Part shown: positions 1-7,149 of the stretch, in pieces | How the letters are laid out: every line of letters starts with the position of its first letter | Numbering within the stretch: position 1 is the first letter of the stretch | Assembly (NCBI RefSeq): GCF_040137905.1 | Contig: NZ_JBEFDG010000074.1 | Location: forward strand, 1-38,251 | From: Corticimicrobacter sp040137905 | Lineage (GTDB): Bacteria; Pseudomonadota; Gammaproteobacteria; Burkholderiales; Burkholderiaceae_B | DNA length: 38,251 bases | Direction: 5' to 3' | The notes under the pieces: generated by a model | Told to the model about the DNA's origin: nothing | Seen by the model: only the letters and a program-made list of their open reading frames with translations | Database searches by the model: none | Position numbers and translations under genes: made by a program

Positions 1-13
1 CCCCCCCCCCCCC
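1..13. repeat. Homopolymer C tract (at least 13) at window edge
   Basis: Thirteen consecutive C residues open the window and may continue to the left of it. On the minus strand they are in-frame GGG codons near the 3' end of the Y1-fold gene. Such tracts slip during replication and are also places where assemblies break. The sequence alone cannot tell these two apart. Confidence 0.8.
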
Positions 14-675
14 TTGCCCGGTGTGGCCCGGCGGCTGGCATCGGCACCCAGACGCTGGGTATAGGCGGGATCGCCCAGCGCCCATTGTCCGTACAGCGCC
101 TGTGCGATGCGGCGTGCCTGAGCCTGCCCCAGGCCGCTTTGCAGCAGGGCGCGGTAGCGTGCCTGGCGGTCAAAAGGTGTATTGCCGCATTGCCAGTAAT
201 CGGGATGGTCGCTGAGTGCGACCGGTGAGCTGGGCAAGGTGCCTGCATGCAGGCCTGCCGAGGACCAGGGCCAGGACTCTGCATCGCCGGTAATGCCGGT
301 GCGCACGGGCAGGGTTTCCAGCCAGATCTGTGCAGGCAACAGCCAGGTGCCGGCTTCGACCAGCGTGGAGCGGTAGCGGCTGGAGAATACGCGTCCGGTA
401 CGCAGGCGTGCCGCCAGGTTGCGTCCCAGCGTCTGCATCAGTCTTGGCAATGCCTGGGCATCGGTGGGTGTGGCCAGCAGCAGGACCTGGTCGTACGACA
501 GCGCCCAGGCATGCAGCGCGACCTGCTTTTCACGCGCGCCAGCCTTGAGCCAGGCAACCAGTTGGTTCAGGTGCTCGGTTGCCTGGGCCGTACCGTGATG
601 GTTCAGTGCGGTGCTGAACGAGGCCTGGATCAGCTGGGGCTGACCAGGCGCGTAGAGTCGGGGAAGGCGTGCCAT
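1..675 (-). CDS. Degenerate IS200-like (Y1 transposase fold, RAYT-related) protein, 3' end cut by window
   Basis: This reading frame is open from an ATG at 675 to the window edge, about 225 codons, so the C-terminus is missing. The N-terminus MARLPRLYAPGQPQ matches the usual opening of REP-associated Y1 transposase-like proteins, and the C-terminal half keeps the family's P-V-R-x-G and W-x-W-S-S-A pattern (about residues 123-140). The catalytic parts are gone. The HUH site, normally N-H-V-H-L-L, reads Y-D-Q-V-L-L-L (residues 61-67). The strip that normally carries the nucleophilic tyrosine (R-Y-I-E-L-N-P) reads I-W-L-E-T-L-P (117-123). Established knowledge: Y1 enzymes need both the HUH pair and the tyrosine for DNA cleavage. 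Inference: this is a domesticated, DNA-binding or unknown-role descendant, not an active transposase. No flanking REP or IS ends were seen. The last visible codons are a run of glycine codons made by a poly-G tract of at least 13. Confidence 0.75.
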   Translation of the reverse strand, partial: MARLPRLYAPGQPQLIQASFSTALNHHGTAQATEHLNQLVAWLKAGAREKQVALHAWALSYDQVLLLATPTDAQALPRLMQTLGRNLAARLRTGRVFSSRYRSTLVEAGTWLLPAQIWLETLPVRTGITGDAESWPWSSAGLHAGTLPSSPVALSDHPDYWQCGNTPFDRQARYRALLQSGLGQAQARRIAQALYGQWALGDPAYTQRLGADASRRATPGKGGGG

Positions 676-704
676 GCTGCGGGTGTCACTGGCCGGAAAG
701 TGGA

Positions 705-1556
705 TCAGGCACCCAGCCGTTCGGCGTGGAAGGCAAGGTGATCGGCGATGAAAGTCGAGATGAAATAGTACCCGTGATCGTAGCCGGCATGGCGGCGCAG
801 CGTCAGTGGCTGGGCAGACTGGGCGCAGGCGGCTTCGAAGATGTCGGGCCGCAACTGGTTCGGCAGGAACTGGTCGGCCAGCCCCTGGTCGATCAGGATC
901 CCTTCGGGAAACGGCGTGTGCGACTGTTTCATGAGTTCGCTGGCGTCATGCTGCTTCCAGGCGTCATGGTCCTTGCCCAGGTAATGGGTAAAGGCCTTGA
1001 TGCCCCAGGGGCAGTGCGTGGGATTGGCAATGGGGGCGAAGGCCGATACCGAGCGAAAGCGCGTGGGATGGCGCAATGCCAGCGTCAGCGCGCCATGTCC
1101 GCCCATGGAGTGCCCGGTGATGCCGATGCGCTGCCGATCTGCGGGAAACTCGCCACTGGTGGCGATCAGGTCGAACAGCTCCTGGGCCACATAGCTTTCC
1201 ATCCGGTAGTGTGCGGCCCAGGGTGTCTGCGTGGCATCGAGATAGAAGCCGGCACCGCTGCCGAAGTCCCAGTCATCGTCTTCGCCGGCGATGCCGGCAC
1301 CGCGTGGACTGGTGTCGGGCGTGACCAGCATCAGGCCATGTTCGGCCGCGAAACGCTGTGCACCGGCCTTGATCATGAAGGTTTCTTCCGTGCAGGTCAG
1401 GCCCGCCAGGAAGAAAAGCACCGGCACCGGGCCTTCCTCGGCCTGGGGGGGTACATAGACCGAAAAGCGCATCGGCAGGCCGATAACCTGCGACTCGTGG
1501 CGGTAGTAACGCTGCCAGCCGCCGAAGCAGCGATGTTCACTGATACGTTCCAGCAT
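705..1556 (-). CDS. fghA: S-formylglutathione hydrolase
   Basis: This 283-residue serine esterase hydrolyses S-formylglutathione to glutathione and formate, the second step of glutathione-dependent formaldehyde detoxification in the cytoplasm. The alpha/beta-hydrolase features are all visible: the nucleophile elbow G-H-S-M-G-G-H with Ser150, the acid in D-Q-G-L-A-D-Q (Asp228) and the histidine in G-Y-D-H-G-Y-Y (His261). The length is normal for the family. I chose the ATG at 1556 because a strong Shine-Dalgarno AAGGAGG lies just upstream of it. A longer frame to 1616 would add 20 residues that look unlike the family. The start overlaps the last 20 bases of the upstream gene, so the two are co-transcribed and probably translationally coupled. 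The usual partner, class III alcohol dehydrogenase, is not in the window. Confidence 0.93.
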   Translation of the reverse strand: MLERISEHRCFGGWQRYYRHESQVIGLPMRFSVYVPPQAEEGPVPVLFFLAGLTCTEETFMIKAGAQRFAAEHGLMLVTPDTSPRGAGIAGEDDDWDFGSGAGFYLDATQTPWAAHYRMESYVAQELFDLIATSGEFPADRQRIGITGHSMGGHGALTLALRHPTRFRSVSAFAPIANPTHCPWGIKAFTHYLGKDHDAWKQHDASELMKQSHTPFPEGILIDQGLADQFLPNQLRPDIFEAACAQSAQPLTLRRHAGYDHGYYFISTFIADHLAFHAERLGA

Positions 1557-2544
1557 GATCGGAATCCTCCTTGGTGTCTGCAATCGGGGCCAGCCGGTAG
1601 AACAGGTTGGGCTCACTGACCATATAGATCATACCGTCCTGGCCGAGTGTCAGGCCTTCGGCCTGTGGAATGTCCGGATCGCCGGGCTGGTGGCCGAGAT
1701 GGCGGGCGCTGAGCGGCTGGCCGTTTTCATCGAGTTCCAGCAGCGCCTGCGACTGCTCGCTGAGCAACAGCAGGTGACCACGGGCCGGATCGAACTGGAC
1801 AGCCGAAAAATCGCGGGCGAACCCGGTGGGTGCGAGCCAGTTGCTCAGGTCATGGATCCGGATGCCGTCGGGCGAGCAGTTCAGCACGTCGCGGCACAGG
1901 CCGTCGATGCGATAGAGGGCCTTGGGTGAATGTTCCTTGACGGCGTAGAGCCGGTCTTGTGCACGGTCGTAACTGAGGCCTTCGATGCCGCTGTTGCTTT
2001 TTTCGCCAGGCCCGACGGCAAAGCGTGGCGCGTGGGTCAGATCGATGGGGCCGGGCTGCTCGGGCAGGCGGGCGATGACGACCTGACCATGCTTTTCATC
2101 GCTCAGTGCAACCTGGCCATGTCCCAGATAGCTGATCCCCTCCGTGTCGGAGATGCCTTCCAGCGGATAGGCGGCCTTGAAGTTGCCCGCCAGATCGAGC
2201 GTGACCAGCGTGGGAGGTCGGTTCAGCACGGCCAGCAGTTCCTGACGCTCGCCGACGAAACTCAAGCCGGACAGGTTGTTGTCGATTTCGGGAATGCGAT
2301 GCCACGAGACGACGCGGTAGTCCGGCAGCCAGAAGGCGCTGCTGCGATCCTGCTCATCGTTCCAGACGGTTTCATCCATTTGCCGGCCCTGGAACCAGGT
2401 GATCAGGGTATCGTGCAGGTGCTGGTAGCGTATGGCATAGAAGAGCCAGCCACCGAGCAGCGCGGTCAGGGACAGGATGATCAGGATGCGAGCGAACAGG
2501 CGGGCTGCCGTCGTACGCTTGGAGGCGGGCGGGGGTGAACTCAC
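1537..2544 (-). CDS. Membrane-anchored SdiA-regulated-type (YjiK-like) beta-propeller protein
   Basis: The protein has a short Pro/Ser-rich cytoplasmic N-terminus, one hydrophobic segment (about residues 16-37), and a periplasmic domain of about 270 residues with repeated short strands of the L-S-G-L-S, T-E-G-I-S, S-G-I-E-G-L-S and Q-A-E-G-L-T kind. This pattern is typical of the SdiA-regulated family (E. coli YjiK), which has a predicted propeller fold and no settled function. The frame can be read up to a GTG at 2646, but that codon sits inside the CIRCE operator of rpoH. A TATAAT-like -10 on the minus strand (2579-2584) also lies inside the longer frame, with a poor -35. I therefore prefer the GTG at 2544, giving 335 residues, although its ribosome-binding site is weak. 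The 3' end overlaps fghA by 20 bases, forming one operon. Confidence 0.72.
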   Translation of the reverse strand: MSSPPPASKRTTAARLFARILIILSLTALLGGWLFYAIRYQHLHDTLITWFQGRQMDETVWNDEQDRSSAFWLPDYRVVSWHRIPEIDNNLSGLSFVGERQELLAVLNRPPTLVTLDLAGNFKAAYPLEGISDTEGISYLGHGQVALSDEKHGQVVIARLPEQPGPIDLTHAPRFAVGPGEKSNSGIEGLSYDRAQDRLYAVKEHSPKALYRIDGLCRDVLNCSPDGIRIHDLSNWLAPTGFARDFSAVQFDPARGHLLLLSEQSQALLELDENGQPLSARHLGHQPGDPDIPQAEGLTLGQDGMIYMVSEPNLFYRLAPIADTKEDSDHAGTYQ

Positions 2545-2635
2545 GCGAGATAATCCAGGAGGGTGCGGCTGGGGGCAAATTATATAGGCTATACCGGTGG
2601 CCGGAAGGGAACCAAATGTGTATGTCGTAGTCGAA

Positions 2636-2662
2636 TTAGCACTCACCCCACAGGAGTGCTAA
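2636..2662. promoter_or_regulatory. CIRCE operator (HrcA binding site) upstream of rpoH
   Basis: The sequence is TTAGCACTC, nine bases, then GAGTGCTAA, a perfect match to the CIRCE inverted repeat bound by the heat-shock repressor HrcA. It is 46 bp before the rpoH start, next to a TATAAA hexamer at 2663-2668 that could be the rpoH -10. It also lies upstream of the divergent SdiA-regulated-type gene. CIRCE classically controls groESL and dnaK. Its placement here implies that HrcA represses the heat-shock sigma factor gene itself. Confidence 0.92.
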
Positions 2663-2694
2663 TATAAATACCTTGTCGATCAATGATCGCTTTC

Positions 2695-2700
2695 AGGAGA
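2695..2700 (+). promoter_or_regulatory. Ribosome binding site fixing the rpoH start
   Basis: AGGAGA lies 8 bases before the ATG at 2709. It supports that ATG over an in-frame TTG at 2673, which would add 12 residues with no conserved sequence and has no such site. Confidence 0.7.
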
Positions 2701-2708
2701 CTGCCTCC

Positions 2709-3599
2709 ATGAAACACGCAAACCAGCCGCTGGCCCTGTCAGGCAATGCCCTGGCGGCAGCGGTTGCCAATCCGGGCGCACTGGGTTCGCTGGATGCCTA
2801 CATTGCCACTGTCAACCGACTGCCGGTGCTGAGTGCCGAGCAGGAGAGTTCGCTTGCCCAACGCCTGCGTGATGAAGGTGATCTCGAGGCTGCGCGCCAA
2901 CTGGTGCTTTCACACCTGAGGCTGGTCGTGTCCATCGCCCGCCAATACATGGGCTATGGACTGCCGCATGGCGACCTGGTGCAGGAAGGCAATATCGGCC
3001 TGATGAAGGCCGTCAAGCGTTTCGACCCGACACGCGGTGTGCGGCTGGTGTCGTTTGCCGTGCACTGGATCAAGGCCGAAATCCACGAATTCATCGTCCG
3101 CAACTGGCGACTGGTCAAGGTCGCCACCACCAAGGCACAGCGCAAGCTGTTCTTCAACCTGCGCAGCATGCGGCCCGACGGTCGTACGCTGGATCCCGAA
3201 GCGGTGCAGGGCATTGCCGACAAGCTCAATGTGCGCCCCGAAGATGTCGCCGAGATGGAAGTGCGCATGTACGGCCATGAGGTCGCGCTCGAAGCACCGG
3301 TCGATGCGGACGATGATCATCGCTTTGCGCCTGTGGCATGGCTGTCCGACGAAGGCGAGCAGGAGCCCAGTCAGGTGCTGGAGCGGCAGGCGCATGATGA
3401 ACTGCAGAGCACCGGACTCAAGCGTGCCCTGGATGTGCTCGATCCGCGTGCCCGCCATATCGTCGAATCCCGCTGGCTGGGTGACGAAAGCGGCCCGACC
3501 CTGCAGGAGCTGGCACAGCAGTATGGCGTGTCGGCAGAGCGCATCCGCCAGATCGAGACGGCTGCGATGAAAAAAATGCGGGCGGCCCTGGCCGCCTGA
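2709..3599 (+). CDS. rpoH: RNA polymerase heat-shock sigma factor RpoH (sigma-32)
   Basis: This 296-residue sigma-70-family factor directs RNA polymerase to heat-shock promoters. Region 1.2 is near residues 27-60. Region 2 contains D-L-V-Q-E-G-N-I-G-L (89-98) and R-F-D-P-T-R-G (104-110). The RpoH box Q-R-K-L-F-F-N-L-R (144-152), diagnostic for sigma-32, is intact. The region 4.2 helix-turn-helix (about 264-291, with S-A-E-R-I-R-Q-I-E) closes the protein. It is a single-gene unit with a CIRCE operator and a likely -10 just upstream. In Enterobacteria, RpoH is controlled mainly by mRNA folding, DnaK and FtsH. The CIRCE here adds transcriptional control by HrcA, which is an inference from the site. 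Confidence 0.97.
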   Translation: MKHANQPLALSGNALAAAVANPGALGSLDAYIATVNRLPVLSAEQESSLAQRLRDEGDLEAARQLVLSHLRLVVSIARQYMGYGLPHGDLVQEGNIGLMKAVKRFDPTRGVRLVSFAVHWIKAEIHEFIVRNWRLVKVATTKAQRKLFFNLRSMRPDGRTLDPEAVQGIADKLNVRPEDVAEMEVRMYGHEVALEAPVDADDDHRFAPVAWLSDEGEQEPSQVLERQAHDELQSTGLKRALDVLDPRARHIVESRWLGDESGPTLQELAQQYGVSAERIRQIETAAMKKMRAALAA

Positions 3600-3674
3600 C
3601 GACGCAGTATATTGTGCGGTGCCTTGGCCGCGTATGACCCGCAGCAATCTGCGCTCTCGAATTCATTATCCGGC

Positions 3675-4394
3675 ATGAGCAGCGTCCCCTATGAACGCCT
3701 GGTTGGCAAAGTATCGGAACTGAGCACGATGACAGGTCGCCAGGATTTTGTCTGGCGGCAGGGGGATCGTGGCGTCGGTGCGGTCGCGGCGACCGGGCTT
3801 GCCCTGGAAGGGCTGGCGGGTGCTGCGGCGAGTGCGGCAGCCAGTCAGGGCGATGCAACCGATCCCATCATGACTTTTCAATGCCGGGTAGGGCCGTATC
3901 CGGTGACCGGCTTTCTTGGAAACGTCGGGTTCGTCGACGAGGATGAAGTGATTGTGCTGGGGCAGCGTCAGGGTGACACTTGGGTTGCCCGGGCCGTTGC
4001 CCGACCATTGGATCGAACAATCTGGATGCCGCCACACAGCGGCCGTGGCCATCGGGCTTTCCTGAAAATGTTGCTGCTGGGCTGGGGATCGGCGTGCCTG
4101 CTGGGGTCTTTCCTGTTTGCCATGGTGATGGATATCAGCCACGGCATGCCGATGGACTGGTTCTGGTGGCTGACATCCAGTCTGGTCACGAGCGCGACGC
4201 TGATGCCGGTCGTCGGCCTGGTTGCGTGGCGCGTGTATCCCTACGCCGTGATGTCCAGTAGGCTGTTTCAGGCGTTGGGGCTGCCGAATCCCAGTCGGGT
4301 CAATCTGCCTCGGCTGACACGACAATACTTGCGTGGCACCCCTGATGCCACGTCGAGGTTCCACCCCATGACACCCTGGGTCTTTCGGTACTGA
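3675..4394 (+). CDS. Membrane protein of unknown function (resembles proteins annotated as putative T6SS effectors)
   Basis: This is a 239-residue protein I do not firmly recognise. An N-terminal soluble part of about 125 residues includes an Ala/Gly-rich stretch (about 36-58) and a beta-rich segment with C-R-V-G-P-Y-P-V-T-G and V-G-F-V-D-E-D-E. It is followed by a basic R-P-L-D-R-T-I-W-M-P-P-H motif and two hydrophobic segments (about 133-153 and 160-190). The order (beta domain, R-P-x-x-R-x-x-W-x-x-P-H, then two membrane segments) resembles, from memory, membrane proteins that databases label putative type VI secretion effectors. No type VI gene is nearby, so that label is weak. The ATG at 3675 is the first plausible start, with no clear ribosome-binding site. 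The gene follows rpoH by 75 bases on the same strand. Confidence 0.6.
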   Translation: MSSVPYERLVGKVSELSTMTGRQDFVWRQGDRGVGAVAATGLALEGLAGAAASAAASQGDATDPIMTFQCRVGPYPVTGFLGNVGFVDEDEVIVLGQRQGDTWVARAVARPLDRTIWMPPHSGRGHRAFLKMLLLGWGSACLLGSFLFAMVMDISHGMPMDWFWWLTSSLVTSATLMPVVGLVAWRVYPYAVMSSRLFQALGLPNPSRVNLPRLTRQYLRGTPDATSRFHPMTPWVFRY

Positions 4395-4406
4395 ACCGCT
4401 CGCACG

Positions 4407-4790
4407 TTATGCGCGCATGAGGGTGCGTATATAGTCGACCTCTTCCTCCAGCAATGCCAGCCAGGCCTGGCAAGCGAGGGGATCGGCTGGTGTTGCGGCG
4501 TGTTTGCGCGCCTCGGCCTGAATGGCGTTTGTGGCCGCCTCCAACATGGCCTGTGCCTCGACTGGCGACTCACCGCCCTCCAGTAGCAGTTGCAGCCCTA
4601 GCGCCTGAGCGTGCTCCAACTGTCCGGCTGCAGTTCCTTCGCATTGATCCAGCGTGTACGCCATCGACATCATCAGCGTAATGGTATGCAAGGCACTCGG
4701 TTCGATCTGTTTTTCGCTGTCTTGCAGGGGATCACCGTACAGGATTGCCAGTTGCTCTCGCCGTGCCTGATGTCGTGCTTTGTCTGCCAT
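4407..4790 (-). CDS. Small hypothetical cytoplasmic protein
   Basis: This 127-residue protein is probably all-helical and acidic. It has no signal peptide, membrane segment or motif that I recognise. It opens with a basic patch (M-A-D-K-A-R-H-Q-A-R-R-E-Q-L) followed by Leu/Ala/Glu-rich helices up to E-E-E-V-D-Y-I-R-T-L. The ATG at 4790 has a GGGAAG-type ribosome-binding site five bases upstream. The gene converges on the membrane-protein gene on its left, 12 bases away, and is divergent from the small membrane protein on its right. I assign no function. Confidence 0.6.
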   Translation of the reverse strand: MADKARHQARREQLAILYGDPLQDSEKQIEPSALHTITLMMSMAYTLDQCEGTAAGQLEHAQALGLQLLLEGGESPVEAQAMLEAATNAIQAEARKHAATPADPLACQAWLALLEEEVDYIRTLMRA

Positions 4791-4870
4791 GTTGCTTCCC
4801 TGTAAAACGCCACCATAACGGAACGATGCGGCGCGGCCAAGTGTGGCAAAGTCCCTGCTACACTGGATCG

Positions 4871-5194
4871 ATGGAATGGTTGATCAGTGCTCTCGTGCAA
4901 CTTCTTGGCGCGCTGTCTGTGATGGTGGCCATCGCGGCCGTGCTCCTTGGTGGGCTGTTGCTGCTGCTTGTCCTGTTTGACGGATCGGGTGGTCTCATCC
5001 TGAATAGTGTCGGTATCCTGGAACCGCTGCTGGTGCTGGGTATCGGCAATCTCATCTGTCTTGTACTCAACGCAGGTATCCTGGCGCTGCGCCGCGGGCA
5101 TGCGGATCTCGACTGGTTGCGCGACCGTGTCGTGCGTCGGCAACTGTGGCCGGCGCTGCTGTTGCTGCCGGTGGGAGGCTTGCTGTTACTGTGA
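4871..5194 (+). CDS. Small integral membrane protein, unknown function
   Basis: This 107-residue protein is mostly hydrophobic, with three likely membrane segments: about residues 3-33, 43-65 and 88-107. A short charged loop (R-R-G-H-A-D-L-D-W-L-R-D-R-V-V-R-R) precedes the last one. It ends in a Leu-rich tail. The ATG at 4871 was chosen because upstream in-frame codons read a Cys/Pro/His mix that does not look coding and overlap the divergent gene. A TACACT hexamer lies only about 10 bases before the start, so the leader would be very short. It converges on the NUDIX gene. I do not recognise the family. Confidence 0.55.
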   Translation: MEWLISALVQLLGALSVMVAIAAVLLGGLLLLLVLFDGSGGLILNSVGILEPLLVLGIGNLICLVLNAGILALRRGHADLDWLRDRVVRRQLWPALLLLPVGGLLLL

Positions 5195-5267
5195 CGGCTC
5201 GAGCACCCGATCGCGCCGCAATGCATTGAGCAGAAGGCGTCTGACCGTCAACAGCGTGCCATGGCGG

Positions 5268-6107
5268 TCAGGTGGCCTGACTGTAGTGCAGCAATCCCTC
5301 GATCAATACCAGTGCTGCTTCCTGCGTGAAGTCTCCCGCTTCCAGCATGGCGGTGACTTCCAAGGGAGATGCCGTTCGGATGGCCATGACTTCGCCGTCC
5401 TGGTTGGCGGGCCGCACGTCCGGCGACAGGATGCAATCGCTGACGATGATGTCTTCAAGCTGATAGCCTTCCGGCAGACGGCTGCGTACACGCCAGATGG
5501 TGCGCAGCGGGCTGCGCGAGTTCAGGTCCGCAGGCGCTAGCCCGGCTTCTTCGGCGCTTTCGCGCAGCAGTGCCGTTTCCATGCTTTCACCATAGGCGGC
5601 CAGGCCGCCCACCAGCGTATCCCACATGCCGGGATCGGTGGATTTGGTCAGGGCGCGTTGCGCGATCCAGAGATCGCCTTCAGGCGTCCATGCATTGAGA
5701 TGCAGGGCGAATGTCAGCAGCCCGAAGGGCCGCACCGCACCACGCTCCAGGGCCGCAAAGACCTGGCCTGACGCGTCGGTGACGGGCAGCGTTTCGTCGC
5801 GCCAGGTGCGCAGGCAACCGGCATCGCGCAGTTTCAGCGCCAGCGCTGCAAGCGCTTCGTCCAGGGCCGGGCCGGGAGGAATGTCATGAAACAGTGCCAT
5901 GCCATCGTCCTGGCGTATGCAGGCAGGGTCGTCGATCAGGGCGGCCTGTGCCGCCGGGTCGAGCCAGCCGCATAGCCTGCCGGCGATCCGTAGTGGCCGG
6001 CTGGCAGGCACGGGGCTGGATTCTGACTGCTGTTGGTAGCGTTGCTGCAGGCGTTGCAGGGTTTCGATGGCAACTGTGGGCAGCGCAGGGACGGGTATCA
6101 TGAGCAT
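5268..6107 (-). CDS. NUDIX hydrolase with N-terminal DUF4743 domain
   Basis: This 279-residue protein has an N-terminal DUF4743-type domain (about 1-125) and a C-terminal NUDIX domain. The NUDIX box is perfect: G168-x5-E174-x7-R182-E183-x2-E186-E187-x-G189-L190, the Mg-binding catalytic helix that cleaves X-linked nucleoside or other diphosphates. The same two-domain layout occurs in yeast YJR142W and in the NUDIX half of fission yeast Tnr3. These are linked in the literature to hydrolysis of damaged thiamine diphosphates, so a metabolite-repair role is reasonable but inferred. The ATG at 6107 is the first start in frame, and a second ATG follows two codons later. Immediately upstream is a short perfect dyad, GCGCTA-TTT-TAGCGC (6108-6122), which could be an operator or fold at the 5' end of the mRNA. 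Confidence 0.88.
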   Translation of the reverse strand: MLMIPVPALPTVAIETLQRLQQRYQQQSESSPVPASRPLRIAGRLCGWLDPAAQAALIDDPACIRQDDGMALFHDIPPGPALDEALAALALKLRDAGCLRTWRDETLPVTDASGQVFAALERGAVRPFGLLTFALHLNAWTPEGDLWIAQRALTKSTDPGMWDTLVGGLAAYGESMETALLRESAEEAGLAPADLNSRSPLRTIWRVRSRLPEGYQLEDIIVSDCILSPDVRPANQDGEVMAIRTASPLEVTAMLEAGDFTQEAALVLIEGLLHYSQAT

Positions 6108-6136
6108 GCGCTATTTTAGCGCGCAGGGTCTTGAGC

Positions 6137-6165
6137 AAAAAAAAGGACACCTGCAGGAGGTGTCC
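6137..6165 (-). terminator. Rho-independent terminator (minus strand)
   Basis: GGACACCT, five bases, AGGTGTCC (6145-6165) is a perfect 8-bp stem, followed on the minus strand by eight T residues (6144 down to 6137). It reads only on the minus strand, where no protein gene lies upstream of it. This is the main reason to propose a separate small transcript. Confidence 0.85.
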
Positions 6166-6220
6166 GGAATGCCCGTCTCTATTTGGGAGGGGAAGGAGGA
6201 GAAGCCGAGACGGGCAGGAA
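6137..6220 (-). ncRNA. Candidate small RNA with two anti-Shine-Dalgarno stretches
   Basis: On the minus strand this segment has two perfect stems and a U-run. The first is a 9-bp stem GCCCGUCUC/GAGACGGGC (6207-6215 with 6171-6179) closing a 27-nt pyrimidine-rich loop. It is followed by an 8-bp terminator stem and eight U residues. The big loop carries CCUCCUU and the terminator hairpin carries CACCUCCU. Both are identical to the anti-Shine-Dalgarno end of 16S rRNA. No open reading frame fits, and a weak promoter (CTAACC, 17 bp, TATCAT at 6226-6231) lies at the right distance. It sits between the NUDIX gene and phaM. Size would be about 80-85 nt. I recall toxic small RNAs of this flavour in Betaproteobacteria, but membership is unproven. 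Confidence 0.6.
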
Positions 6221-6329
6221 AACTGATGATATTCATGCAGCATCCAAGGGTTAGTCCCTGCCAGGTGGCGAAAGTTTCAGGAAATCCTGTATCTTTCCAA
6301 TCAATTTGTATCTTTGTGTGGAGGCAGTC

Positions 6330-7079
6330 ATGGCAGCAGATTCTTTCAATCCATTTGCAATACCGGGCGGTCTGGGGAGCATGGGGAGCAACCCTCTGCT
6401 GTCGGGCATGGACATGATGCAGCAGGCCTGGGGCGGTCTGGCTGGCCCACAGGGGCTGGCCAGTGGGCTGCCGTTGGCAGCAGGGCTGGATCCGCAGGAA
6501 CTGGATCGTCGCATCACGGAACTCAAGACAGTGCAGGGCTGGTTGCAGTTCAACCTGTCCATGCTGAGCAATACCATCCAGAGTCTGGAGGTGCAGCGTG
6601 CCACGATGGCCGCCCTGCAGGGATTTTCCGATGGCCTGCTGGCAGCGGCACGGACCACCGGGCAGGCGGCAGAACGCAGCGAGGCGCAGGCAACGGCCGG
6701 CAAGGATGCCACTGCCGACACCGCCGGGTCACCGAAGCCGGTGAGTGGCACGACAAACGAGGCAGCCCAGGCGGTTTCGGCAGCGTTCGGACAGTCGTCG
6801 CAAGCCTGGTGGGATACCCTCAATACACAGTTCACCCAGATCCTGGATATGGTGCGAGTCAGTGATGTGGCTGTGGCACCTGCGGCATCGTCCGCGCCGA
6901 CGCCGGCCAGCGCCCCGACCGGCAAGCCTGCCGGTGGCAGGGAAAAAACGGCGGTGGCCCGGAAAGCGACGGCCAACAAGAAAACGGCGACCAGCACGCC
7001 TGCTGCACGCAAGCCGGCCGTCAGAAAACCTGCTGCCCGCAAGCCTGCGACAGGCAAGGCGGCAGCAGATAAAAAGTAA
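6330..7079 (+). CDS. phaM: PhaM-family PHA granule regulatory protein
   Basis: This 249-residue protein matches the PhaM family, which binds PHA granules, activates PHA synthase and tethers granules to DNA in Ralstonia/Cupriavidus. The conserved N-terminal block is clear: N-P-L-L-S-G-M-D-M-M-Q-Q-A-W-G (23-37), then L-D-R-R-I-T-E-L-K-T-V-Q-G-W-L and I-Q-S-L-E-V-Q-R-A-T. A low-complexity linker follows. The last 45 or so residues are Lys/Arg/Ala/Pro-rich repeats (A-R-K-P-A type), like the histone H1-type DNA-binding tail of PhaM. The start is set by GGAGG (6320-6324) five bases before the ATG. A short dyad CAGGA-AA-TCCTG (6278-6289) lies about 40 bp upstream and might be an operator. No PHA synthase is in the window. 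Confidence 0.85.
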   Translation: MAADSFNPFAIPGGLGSMGSNPLLSGMDMMQQAWGGLAGPQGLASGLPLAAGLDPQELDRRITELKTVQGWLQFNLSMLSNTIQSLEVQRATMAALQGFSDGLLAAARTTGQAAERSEAQATAGKDATADTAGSPKPVSGTTNEAAQAVSAAFGQSSQAWWDTLNTQFTQILDMVRVSDVAVAPAASSAPTPASAPTGKPAGGREKTAVARKATANKKTATSTPAARKPAVRKPAARKPATGKAAADKK

Positions 7080-7149
7080 CGACCGCGCATGGCGGGGCCA
7101 GGGGCGGCATGACACAATATGCATATCTCAAACCTCGGGGATATGACCC

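Noticed and set aside
669..1619. A 316-codon plus-strand frame over fghA
   Set aside because: The minus-strand frame contains the esterase triad and a strong ribosome-binding site. The plus frame has neither motifs nor a ribosome-binding site.
2545..2646. Upstream extension of the SdiA-regulated-type protein to a GTG at 2646
   Set aside because: That GTG lies within the CIRCE operator and upstream of a likely -10, so it cannot be a normal translation start for the same transcript.
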